A stretch of DNA of 52,850 nt, taken from a virus. The notes beneath the pieces are model-generated. The model was not told where the DNA came from and searched no databases. It saw nothing but the letters and a program-made list of their open reading frames with translations. Both the position numbers and the translations under genes were made by a program. Positions 33,652-42,500 of this stretch are shown here, one piece after another. Numbering within the stretch: position 1 is the stretch's first letter; every line of letters begins with the position of its first letter. Where the stretch lies: positions 1 to 52,850 of IMG/VR virus record IMGVR_UViG_3300032271_000563. One strand, written 5' to 3'.

Positions 33652-34151
33652 TGGACCCAATCACTATTTTTGCGGCGTGTAAAGCGGCTCACGCAGGGAT
33701 TCGTGAGTGCATTGATCTTTACCAGGATTTTAAAAAAGACGGCAAAGATGTTGGTGACATTGTTGGTGACATTGGTAAAAATTTAGGTTCGTTCTTTACG
33801 CATCAAGAATCGTTTAAAGAGGCTGAAAAAGAGGCTAAAAATAATCCTTTGCCTAAAAATGTCAGTGTCAATGAAGAGGCAATGAATAGAATTTTGCGTC
33901 AACAACAAATTAGTCGCATGGAAATTGAATTGCGTGAAATGATCATTTACCAAATTGGTATGCCTGGTCTTTGGACTGAATTTGTACAAATGAGGGAAGT
34001 GGTTAAAAAAGAGCGCGAAAAAGTCGAGCGTGAACAAAAAAAGCACGTGAAGACGCCGCTTATAAAAGGCGTCAATTTATTGCCAAATGGGAATTTCGGG
34101 CGGCAATTTGTGTTGCAGTTTTTGCGTGGGTCATGGTCTTTAGCGTACTGA
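33651..34151 (+). CDS. Lysis-cassette protein; likely 5' part of a -1 frameshift gene
   Basis: 166 residues in the plain frame. N-terminal helical domain (ITIFAACKAAHAGIRECIDL), then NEEAMNRILRQQQISRMEIE, LREMIIYQIGMPGLWTEFVQ and a charged coiled coil (KKEREKVEREQKK). After that the plain frame turns into an unlikely tail (GVNLLPNGNFGRQFV...). In the -1 frame the charged helix carries on and a clear membrane span follows, ending exactly before the next gene's ATG. The slippery heptamer A-AAA-AAG (34037-34043) is in the right phase and has a downstream hairpin. I propose a 181-residue membrane-anchored product (131 + 50) alongside or instead of the 166-residue form. Confidence 0.75.
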   Translation: MDPITIFAACKAAHAGIRECIDLYQDFKKDGKDVGDIVGDIGKNLGSFFTHQESFKEAEKEAKNNPLPKNVSVNEEAMNRILRQQQISRMEIELREMIIYQIGMPGLWTEFVQMREVVKKEREKVEREQKKHVKTPLIKGVNLLPNGNFGRQFVLQFLRGSWSLAY

Positions 34152-34195
34152 TGTACGGCATCCACCTGGATTATCAAAAATCGAAAGGACAGTAA
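34037..34195 (+). other. Putative programmed -1 frameshift site and trans-frame extension
   Basis: The heptamer A-AAA-AAG (34037-34043) fits codons CAA-AAA-AAG, the same heptamer as in E. coli dnaX. Eight nt downstream, GACGCC (34052-34057) pairs perfectly with GGCGTC (34068-34073) across a 10-nt loop. After slippage the reading continues from 34043: AREDAAYKRRQFIAKWEFRA, then the membrane span AICVAVFAWVMVFSVLMYGI and a polar end, stopping at TAA 34193-34195, with the next gene's ATG at 34196. A natural or sequencing indel in the A7 run would give the same picture. Confidence 0.65.
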
Positions 34196-34690
34196 ATGGA
34201 TTGGCTGAAATCAATTGCTCCTACAATAGCCACAGCATTAGGAGGCCCACTAGCTGGCCTGGCTGTTAATGCCGTTTCATCTGCTTTGGGTATAGACCCT
34301 AGTAAAGTAGAAGAAACCATACAATCGGGCAAACTGTCTGCCGATCAAATAGCATCTATTCAACAAGCAGAACTTGGCCTTAAAGCTCGCGCACAAGAAC
34401 TTGGTCTTGACTTTGCTAAATTGGCTGTAGACGATAGAAAATCAGCCAGGGAACTTCAAGCAACAACCCGCAGTTTTATTCCCCCAGCTTTGGCCATTCT
34501 TGTTACGGTGGGTTTCTTCGGAATATTGGTGGGCATGATGATGGAAACATTTAGAACAAGTGAGGCTTTGATGCTGATGCTTGGGAGTTTAGGCACGGCT
34601 TGGACGGGGATCATTGCATTTTATTTCGGGTCTTCTGCTGGCTCACAGGCAAAAGATGATTTATTACACAAAAGCACACCTACAAAATGA
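34196..34690 (+). CDS. Holin, 3TM/GTA-type family
   Basis: 164 residues, GAAAGGA upstream. N-terminal hydrophobic stretch (about 8-31), a helical section with the DDRKSARELQATT motif (79-91) typical of this holin family, then two strong spans at about 95-116 (IPPALAILVTVGFFGILVGM) and 124-145 (LMLMLGSLGTAWTGIIAFYF), and a short charged tail. The layout matches the three-TM holin family related to gene-transfer-agent holins. It would open the inner membrane to release endolysin, whose gene overlaps it by 4 bp. Confidence 0.8.
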   Translation: MDWLKSIAPTIATALGGPLAGLAVNAVSSALGIDPSKVEETIQSGKLSADQIASIQQAELGLKARAQELGLDFAKLAVDDRKSARELQATTRSFIPPALAILVTVGFFGILVGMMMETFRTSEALMLMLGSLGTAWTGIIAFYFGSSAGSQAKDDLLHKSTPTK

Positions 34691-35118
34691 CACAACTTAG
34701 CCCACATTTCTCTCTTGAAGAGTTAACAATCACTGAACATAGGGAGTTTGACAATGAACCTAATGAACTTGAAAGAGCAAATCTTGTCCGCCTTGCAAAC
34801 TTTTTGGAGCAAGTTAAAGAGCTATTGGGCGGCAAGCCTGTCATGGTTAACAGCGCGTTTCGGTCAGCCCAAGTAAATCAGGCAGTGGGGTCAGCTCCCA
34901 CGTCTCAACATAGGGTTGGCTGTGCGGCTGACTTGCGTGTGCCAGGCATGACACCAAATGAGGTGGTCCAAGCTATTATTTCAAGTGATTTGCCTTATGA
35001 CCAGTGCATAAGAGAATTTGACAGGTGGACCCATCTTTCTATAACAAACCATGAGGGCGAAAAGCCTAGACGGCAGGCTCTTATCATTGATAAAATGGGC
35101 ACAAGAGCTTACGCATAG
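34687..35118 (+). CDS. Endolysin, M15 family zinc peptidase
   Basis: 143 residues. SAFRSAQVNQAVGSAPTSQH then RVGCAADLRV holds the M15A zinc ligands H75 and D82; WTHLS gives H116, and REFDRW supplies the acidic catalytic position (E110/D112 region). All are at the spacing of D-Ala-D-Ala/L-Ala-D-Glu peptidases such as the Peptidase_M15_3 group used as phage endolysins. No signal peptide, so it depends on the holin. It overlaps the holin stop by 4 bp. Cleaves peptidoglycan peptides at the end of infection. Confidence 0.88.
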   Translation: MTQLSPHFSLEELTITEHREFDNEPNELERANLVRLANFLEQVKELLGGKPVMVNSAFRSAQVNQAVGSAPTSQHRVGCAADLRVPGMTPNEVVQAIISSDLPYDQCIREFDRWTHLSITNHEGEKPRRQALIIDKMGTRAYA

Positions 35119-35127
35119 GGAATTATT

Positions 35128-35772
35128 ATGGCAACGTCAACATCGGTAATGACATATGACTCCTTAGTCAACAATGTCCAGGTTTACCTGGAGCGTACCG
35201 ACGCCACCACAATAGAGAATATTCCCCTTTTCATTATGTTGGCGGAACAGGTGATTGCCAGCCAAATCAAGTTTTTGGGCAATTTAACGGTCCAAGAATC
35301 AACAATGGTGGCAGGTAGCAATATTATTCCCAAGCCAGCCCGTTGGCATAAAACAGTTTCCATGAACCTTACGGTTGCATCGACAAACACTGACAATCCA
35401 GTATTGTTAAGAAAGTATGAGTATTTGAAAGAGTATTGGCCTATTCAATCAAATACTGCACAACCGCTTTATTACGCTGATTATGACTACGACAACTGGT
35501 TGGTGGCGCCGACACCAGATCAAAACTATTCATTTGAAGTTTTGTATTACCAGCGCGTTCAACCACTTGATTCTTACAACCAAACCAATTGGTTTACACA
35601 ATATGCCCCCCAGGCTTTATTGTTTGGCTCCCTACTCCAGGCAATGCCGTTTTTAAAGAATGACGAGCGTGGACCTATTTTCCAACAACAATACGATCTA
35701 ATCATGCAAACTCTGACAACAGAGGACAGGTTGCGGGTTGGTGATCGTCAAGCCGTAGTGGTGGATGCATGA
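35128..35772 (+). CDS. Head-tail adaptor protein (SU10 adaptor-like)
   Basis: 214 residues. Begins MTYDSLVNNVQVYLERTDAT and ENIPLFIMLAEQVIASQIKF, followed by ESTMVAGSNIIPKPARWHKT and a beta middle, then the C-terminal helical half (YAPQALLFGSLLQAMPFLKN, QQQYDLIMQTLTTEDRLR). This is the pattern of the short-tail adaptor family known from SU10-like podoviruses. It would sit under the portal and carry the nozzle. A second, different adaptor (23231) is also present. Confidence 0.75.
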   Translation: MATSTSVMTYDSLVNNVQVYLERTDATTIENIPLFIMLAEQVIASQIKFLGNLTVQESTMVAGSNIIPKPARWHKTVSMNLTVASTNTDNPVLLRKYEYLKEYWPIQSNTAQPLYYADYDYDNWLVAPTPDQNYSFEVLYYQRVQPLDSYNQTNWFTQYAPQALLFGSLLQAMPFLKNDERGPIFQQQYDLIMQTLTTEDRLRVGDRQAVVVDA

Positions 35773-37004
35773 CAACTTATACCTCACCCTTTACGGGCAA
35801 CACAATTCAACCTACTGACGTAAGCTATGAGGCTTATCTCAATCAGACGGCAAATTTAACGCTGTTTTGGCCAATCAATGGCACAACGGGTAACCCTACG
35901 GCCAGGATTATGGACGTAAGCTTTACAACGGCTGGATTGTCCTTGTATATGCCTGACGCCACTCAAGTGTCAGTTGGCCAAGATGCGATGATTCGCAATA
36001 CAGGGTCAGTTGCTTTTACAGTCAAAGGTTATTCTGGAAACACAATTGTTTCTGTTCCAGCTAGTTCTGCCCAGTATATTTATTTGACCAGCAATGCTAC
36101 CCAAGGCGGTACCTGGGGCGTTTTAGCTTTTGGTACAGGTACATCTAGCGGGACGGCCTCAACGCTTGCTGGGTATGGTTTAGAGGCACTTTCAGCCACT
36201 TTAAACCAAGCATATACAGTTAATTCATTGATTACTGGATACACGTTTTTAGCGGCTGACCAGGCATCAATTTATGTATGGACTGGTGGAACGACAACTG
36301 TTACTTTGCCACTAGCAAATACTTTGGGTTCAAATTGGTTCTTTTTGTTTAAAAACAATGGGACGGGTACCGTTGATATAGCGTGTAGTGGATCGGACCT
36401 AATTGACAGTGGTACTTCAAAAACATTCCAGCCTGGTAATTCTGCATTTATTGTGTGTACAGGAACTGGGTATGTAACTGTTGGTTACGGTACAAGCTCT
36501 ACGTTTGTTTATTCTGTTTTGACATTGACATTAACTGGTGGGTCATACACATTAACTGCAAGTCAAGCCTCAAATACCATTCAAGAATATTCAGGAACTC
36601 TTTTATCCAATCAAACAATTATCTTCCCCCCTGTTGCTAACTTGTATGTAATCAGCAATCAAACATCGGGCAGTTTTACATTAACAGCAACAACAAATAT
36701 TGCTGGAAAAGCAACCGCTACCATTCCCTCTGGAGGGCAAGCTACATTAATTTGTGATGGACAAAACTTTTTTAATGCCAACACAACGCAGGCTGGAGCA
36801 ACAGCATTGAGTATTGCCAGTGGTTCACAATCAAATCCAACATTGAACTTCAGCGCTGAAACATCAACGGGTATATATCGTCCTGGTACAGGCAGATTTG
36901 GTATCACTGTTCTTGGTTCTTTGGTTGTTGACGTAAGCGCAACTGGTCAGACGGTAACTGGTTCAGGCACATTTACTACAGGTATTTCTGGTGGAACATT
37001 CTAA
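35769..37004 (+). CDS. Tail-associated beta-rich structural protein
   Basis: 411 residues overlapping the adaptor gene by 4 bp. N-terminal domain: SPFTGNTIQPTDVSYEAYLN, LFWPINGTTGNPTARIMDVS, GLSLYMPDATQVSVGQDAMI, which is a conserved start of tail proteins placed between adaptor and nozzle. Several beta repeats follow (YVWTGGTTTVTLPLANTLGS, NWFFLFKNNGTGTVDIACSG), and a fibre-like end (STGIYRPGTGRFGITVLGSL ... ISGGTF). Probably a short-tail fibre or collar protein fixed to the adaptor. Confidence 0.65.
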   Translation: MTTYTSPFTGNTIQPTDVSYEAYLNQTANLTLFWPINGTTGNPTARIMDVSFTTAGLSLYMPDATQVSVGQDAMIRNTGSVAFTVKGYSGNTIVSVPASSAQYIYLTSNATQGGTWGVLAFGTGTSSGTASTLAGYGLEALSATLNQAYTVNSLITGYTFLAADQASIYVWTGGTTTVTLPLANTLGSNWFFLFKNNGTGTVDIACSGSDLIDSGTSKTFQPGNSAFIVCTGTGYVTVGYGTSSTFVYSVLTLTLTGGSYTLTASQASNTIQEYSGTLLSNQTIIFPPVANLYVISNQTSGSFTLTATTNIAGKATATIPSGGQATLICDGQNFFNANTTQAGATALSIASGSQSNPTLNFSAETSTGIYRPGTGRFGITVLGSLVVDVSATGQTVTGSGTFTTGISGGTF

Positions 37005-39265
37005 TGACCAAACAAGTATTTCAATTAGATACCAAGGCTGGAATACAAAGGGACGGAACAGTCTTTGACAATCCTTTTTATACCGATGGTCTATGGGTAA
37101 GGTTTCAACGTGGCAGGCCCCGTAAGATATATGGTTACACTGAAATAACACCTAGCCTGGCTGGACCATCCAGGGGTATTTATGTAAGCCCCCAAAATGG
37201 TTTTACCAACGTATATAGTGGATATTCTGACGGTCTACAAGTAATTCCCATAAACAGCAGTGGAACTGGTGGTGGTATAAGTGATTTCACCTTATCCAAT
37301 TTCACTGCATCATCTCTTAATGTGTGGCAGTTTGATAATTTCTTTGACTCTTCGGGTTCAGGAAACAATTTGCTTTTGGCCCATCCAGGTCAAAATTTAG
37401 CGGCAATTGATAGCACAACAAATACGCCTGTTTTGGCTGGTGCATTAACGGGTACAACAGCATCAAAAGTTGGTGTTTTTACCCAAGCTGTTAATACAAC
37501 AAACGGCTCAGTCACCGCAACATTAAATTATCCTTTTACCAATCAATTTATTGTTGGCGCTGGCCAAACTATCACTGGCACTGGTATTCCATCTGGAACC
37601 ACGGTTACTGGGGTTGTGGCAAATACTTTGACCCTATCAGCCGCCGCTACAGCCACTACAGGAACAACTTTATCCACTGTTGCAGTAACTGGTACAGCGG
37701 GACAATGCTCATGTACAGCAACTACGCTAACTGTTGGCCAGTCAGTTTTTGTGACTGGTACAAATTCTGGTACAGAAACAGGCATAACAGCGGGTACCTA
37801 CTACATCATAGCTACCAACGGAACTACTACATTTACGCTATCTGGTAGCTATAGCGGTACGGCAATAACCACCACAGCAGGCACAACAACTGGATTGGCT
37901 TTTGTTGTAAACACTCCAATTACAGCAACATTTGACAACAACATTTCAGTTTCTGGTGGTGTCATTGTTCTTTTTCCATACGTTTTTGTTTATGGAAATA
38001 ATGGATTGATTCAAAATTCTGGTGCTGGTAATGTCAACGATTGGGTATCAGCTACAGCCAACGCTACAAATGTAGCTACAGGAAAGATTGTCCAGGGTTA
38101 TCCAATCCGTGGTGGTACTAATTCACCATCAGGATTATTTTGGAGCTTAGACAGCGTTATACGTGTGTCTTTCACTCCAACAACAACTACGGTTGGAAAT
38201 ACTTCTAGTACGTTTTACTGGCGGTATGACACGATTACAAGTCAGTCATCAATACTTTCATCACAATCTGTCATTGAATATGATGGTATTTTTTACTGGT
38301 GCGGTGTAGACAGATTTTTGTTATACAACGGTGTTGTCAAAGAAATTCCAAATGGATTAAATCAAAATTACTTTTTTGACAATTTGAATTATGCACAACG
38401 TCAAAAAGTATATGCAACAAAAGTTACTCGGTTTGGTGAAATTTGGTGGTTCTATCCAAACGGTTCAAGCACAGAGTGCAATAACGCAATTATTTATAAT
38501 GTTCGTGAAGGTACCTGGTATGACGCTGGTTTTGCCGCGGGTGCTAGGCGCAGTGCAGGTTATTTTTCCCAAGTTTTCCACTATCCAATCAATGCCGATT
38601 GGCAGGTCAATGCTAGTGGTGGCGTTAATTTGGTGACCATAGGAGCATCAGGAAGTTCTTATACAAATGGAACATATTCGTACTATTCTCTTACTGGCGG
38701 TACTGGCACTGGTGCTACAGCAACTATTACTGTTGCTGGTGGAGTGGTCACTGCTGTAGCCATTAAAAACCGTGGAATAAACTACACTGTTGGCGATACA
38801 TTAAGTGCAGTATTGCCTGCTGGTTCTGGGTTTAGACTGGTTGTTAATTCAACCATGACATTTGTTTCTTTGTATCAACATGAAATTGGTGTTGATGCAA
38901 TCACAGGCGGTCAAGTACTTGCAATACCAAGTTACTTTGAAACCAATAATTTGGGTTTTGTCAGTGGTGGTCCAGCACAAGAAACACCTGTATCAACTAA
39001 CAAGTGGTTAAGGGTTGAGCGTGTTGAGCCTGATTTTGTTATGTCAGGCCAAATGCAAATGTACATTACTGGACCGTCATATGCTCAAGGTGAAGATAAG
39101 TTGTCTGGCCCATATCTATTTGATCCAAACACTACAAAAATTGATCTTAAAGAACAACGACGTCAAATGAGAATTAAATTTGTTTCCAACGTACAAGGTG
39201 GAAATTATTTTTTAGGTAAGTTGTTATTGGACGCAGACTTCGGTGATGTAAGGGGGTATTCGTGA
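37004..39265 (+). CDS. Tail nozzle/stabilisation protein with inserted beta modules
   Basis: 753 residues. GIQRDGTVFDNPFYTDGLWV then RFQRGRPRKIYGYTEI opens a propeller-like tail protein of the P22 gp10/short-tail nozzle type; later blocks are SQSVIEYDGIFYWCGVDRFL, QRQKVYATKVTRFGEIWWFY and EGTWYDAGFAAGARRSAGYF, and finally IDLKEQRRQMRIKFVSNVQG. Between about residues 149 and 309 lies an insertion of Thr/Gly-rich beta units (GAGQTITGTGIPSGTTVTGV, GTNSGTETGITAGTYYIIAT) related to those in the 19279 product. The core closes the tail tube after packaging; the insertion probably decorates its surface. Confidence 0.7.
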   Translation: MTKQVFQLDTKAGIQRDGTVFDNPFYTDGLWVRFQRGRPRKIYGYTEITPSLAGPSRGIYVSPQNGFTNVYSGYSDGLQVIPINSSGTGGGISDFTLSNFTASSLNVWQFDNFFDSSGSGNNLLLAHPGQNLAAIDSTTNTPVLAGALTGTTASKVGVFTQAVNTTNGSVTATLNYPFTNQFIVGAGQTITGTGIPSGTTVTGVVANTLTLSAAATATTGTTLSTVAVTGTAGQCSCTATTLTVGQSVFVTGTNSGTETGITAGTYYIIATNGTTTFTLSGSYSGTAITTTAGTTTGLAFVVNTPITATFDNNISVSGGVIVLFPYVFVYGNNGLIQNSGAGNVNDWVSATANATNVATGKIVQGYPIRGGTNSPSGLFWSLDSVIRVSFTPTTTTVGNTSSTFYWRYDTITSQSSILSSQSVIEYDGIFYWCGVDRFLLYNGVVKEIPNGLNQNYFFDNLNYAQRQKVYATKVTRFGEIWWFYPNGSSTECNNAIIYNVREGTWYDAGFAAGARRSAGYFSQVFHYPINADWQVNASGGVNLVTIGASGSSYTNGTYSYYSLTGGTGTGATATITVAGGVVTAVAIKNRGINYTVGDTLSAVLPAGSGFRLVVNSTMTFVSLYQHEIGVDAITGGQVLAIPSYFETNNLGFVSGGPAQETPVSTNKWLRVERVEPDFVMSGQMQMYITGPSYAQGEDKLSGPYLFDPNTTKIDLKEQRRQMRIKFVSNVQGGNYFLGKLLLDADFGDVRGYS

Positions 39266-39543
39266 GTTACAATACCGCCTCTAATAATCAAACAAATCTT
39301 ACTTCATTAATTTATGATCCACGACATCATACCTTTGATTCATGGGCTAGTCTCATGTGCGAGGCTTTTGCCGCTAATCAATTGGAAATACCTGATCCAC
39401 AAACAAATTGGCAAGGCTGGGCATCAGGATTAAAAGCAATCGCTTTATTTGATAATTCGGGTACTCCTGATCCATATGCGTATGAGGACTGGAGTGATTG
39501 GGCAACAGCTCTTGTTAATAACTACCAGCCGAGCCCACAATGA
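39262..39543 (+). CDS. Small tail-region hypothetical protein
   Basis: 93 residues linked to both neighbours by 4-bp overlaps. The series HTFDSWASLMCEAFAANQLE, QTNWQGWASGLKAIALFD, YEDWSDWATALVNN repeats a W-x2-W-A pattern, making a Trp-rich helical protein. I associate this pattern with a conserved unnamed gene after nozzle genes in uncultured short-tailed phages. Translational coupling to tail and ejection genes suggests a virion assembly role. Confidence 0.65.
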   Translation: MSYNTASNNQTNLTSLIYDPRHHTFDSWASLMCEAFAANQLEIPDPQTNWQGWASGLKAIALFDNSGTPDPYAYEDWSDWATALVNNYQPSPQ

Positions 39544-42500
39544 GTGATCCAGCATCCCTTGTTAGCGAATACTTTGCCGCCAATCCTAAGGCATCGCCTG
39601 AACAAGTGGCACAGGCTGTTCAATCCATAGGTGGTTTGGACGCTAATCCTGGACTTGCAAGTGCATTGGCTGGCCACTATGGCAACAGTGTTGGGGACAT
39701 CAGTTCAGCATACAGCCAATTAATCAATACGGCTCCAGCAACACCTACAGCAACTGTTGCGGCTCCTCTATCAACTCCTGTATCTGCACCCGTATATTCA
39801 TCAGCCGCTGACGTTTTAAGTGGTTTACAAAGTGGTGCCTTAAACCAAACAACGGCAATAGGTGCCTTACAACAAGCAAATTCTTCATTTGGGCAAAACG
39901 CTCCTCCTGCTCCAGTTGCACCAATTGCTCCTGCACAACCTGCAACAACAATTGCTCAGGCTCCAGCACCAGCGGCACCAATTGCACCATCTGTTTTGAA
40001 TGCAGATCAAATATGGCATGATTCAAGCGATGAATTTAAAAATACTTATGACACTATCCAAACAGGCAAAGCAACAATAAAAAATGCTCTGGTTGATGAT
40101 GGTGAAGGCAACTTTGTAAACCAATTTGGATTAAGAGATGCAAGTGGAAATTTAATTACAGATTATGTAAAAAATCTTGGTAATAACATATATCAAATAC
40201 CGTCAAGTTCCACTGGCGGAACCATGAATACATTTGTTTATGTAGATCCAAAAACTGGCTTGGTCAACCCAGTTGCAGATCCATCTAAACAAGTTATTTA
40301 TGGTGGAGGAAACTCAGGATCATGGGCAAAAGGTGTTGTAAGAGATTTAGGTCCAATACCTGCTATTTTTGCCACAGTTACGGGTAACCCTGAATTAATA
40401 CCTTATATCAATGCGGCCTCAACGGCAATCAACGGCGGCAACATTGGGGATATTGGTAAATCATTTGTACTTGGTAATGTAGCCTCGGCCCTTGGATCTG
40501 CGGCAGGTGATATTGTTGGTGGAGCCACTGGAAGTACTATTCTTAGTGGAGGTGCTCAAAACCTGGTTAGTTCAGAAATTTCAAGCGGTGGAAAAGCTGA
40601 TCCAGTAAAAGCTTTTGCTTACGGTGGTATTGGTTCTGCTGTGCCTATTATTGCAGGTGAAATTGAAGGTTATTCAAATTTAAGTTCTTCACAACAACAA
40701 ATTGTTAATAACGTAATTGCTGGGGCATTGTCTGGACAAAAGCCAACACAAATAGCTATTAACACGGCTACAGCAGTTGCCAAAGATCAAGTCAATACGT
40801 TTAATGAAATAAACAACAATGACGCTTTGCTTGATACAAAAACAACTCCAGGAGCCTCAAATACTCAAGTTGCCAATCAATTAATTTTTGATGCCTCTAA
40901 AGCTCCTGATGTCACTACAGCACAAAAATTGGCAGATGATGCTGGATACCATCAATTCAAATTTGACGGTAAAACATACACAATAAATCCTGCAAGCCCA
41001 ACTGAAGTTGATGTTGCAGACGCAACCAGGACTGGTAATTTATTCCAAGCAATTGGATATACGGACCCAACTAAGGCCATGCAAGCCGCTTTGGCGGCAG
41101 ACCCAAATGCAACGGGTTTTGTGATGGGTGGAAAAGAGTATTCAATACCAAAGGCGCCAACAACAGGGATTGGAGCAACCACTCCATCTACAGCAGACGC
41201 TCTAACAAATTTAATTAATCAGTCTTACGCAACAATTCCAGGCGGTTCAATAACAGGTGAAGGCCCTCAGAAACCTTTAACGCAACTTAATGCTCCTATA
41301 CCTACAACACCTGTAGTAAAACCTGTATCTGAATGGGATAACAATTCCAAGGCTACTGTGCCTGGAATGAATTTAACGCCTATTTTAAGTGCTAGAGATC
41401 AAGCAATTAAAGATTTGGGTGGAATAGATGCAATCACTGATAAAAACACAGGACAAATATTTGTAACTTTACCGCCTGAAACACCCGTAGCAAAACCTGC
41501 ATCTGAATGGGACAATAGTTCTAAAGCAACTGTGCCTGGGATGAATTTAACACCTATTGTGCCTAAAGAAATTCCTTTAAGCGCCAGGGATCAAATGATC
41601 AAGGACCTGGGTGGTCCAGATGCAATTATTGATCCATTCACAGGAAAAATATCTGTTACTTTGCCGCATGAAGACAAAATGGGTGCATCAGATATCACAA
41701 ATGTAAAAGGAACTGTAAGCAATATTTTAAATACTACTGGTAACAATTTAACTGGTGTAGGACTTGCTGGCGCTCAATTGGTTGGAAGTGCTTTGGGTGC
41801 TGATACATCCTATCTGAATAATTTGCAAAATGCAATTCAACAAAATCAACAGACATCAATTTCCAAATTGAATAACAGTGAGCAAAATGTTGCTCTAGGA
41901 TTATCAAATGCATTGACTACTTTTGCTCTAGGAACCCTGGGTGGACCCGCGGCGGCAATTATGGGCAACACTGCAATTGTTGGAAATAATACATTTCAAG
42001 AAGGTGTAAAAGCTGGACTTACTCCAATACAAAATGGCACTAGAACAGCCATGATGATGGGAGCAGAAACAATTGGTGAAATGCTGGGATTGCCTGGTTT
42101 AAATGTAGTTCTTAAAGGTTTACCCATAGGCGCATCACCATCACAAATGATTAATGCTGTTGGTAAATTTATTGGTGCCAATGTAAACGAACAATTTGCT
42201 GAAGCTGTTACCACCACCATGCAAATGGGAATTGATAAAATTGAAGGCATTGGATTAAATCCAAAAGCAACAGTTGATGATTGGATTGGGGCTTTAAAAG
42301 ACACGGCGGTTCAAACATTGTTTGCTGTTGGTGGCGGGCACAGTGGGGCAACTGCAATTAATTCTGTTGGCAAAGGCGGGTCAAATTATGTTGATACAAC
42401 TGACCAAACCAATACACCCACCACAGCACCATCAATAACCAATGTAGGTACCAATGCCACGATTACAGGCCCTGTTGCCGCCAATGAGCCCATCAATACC

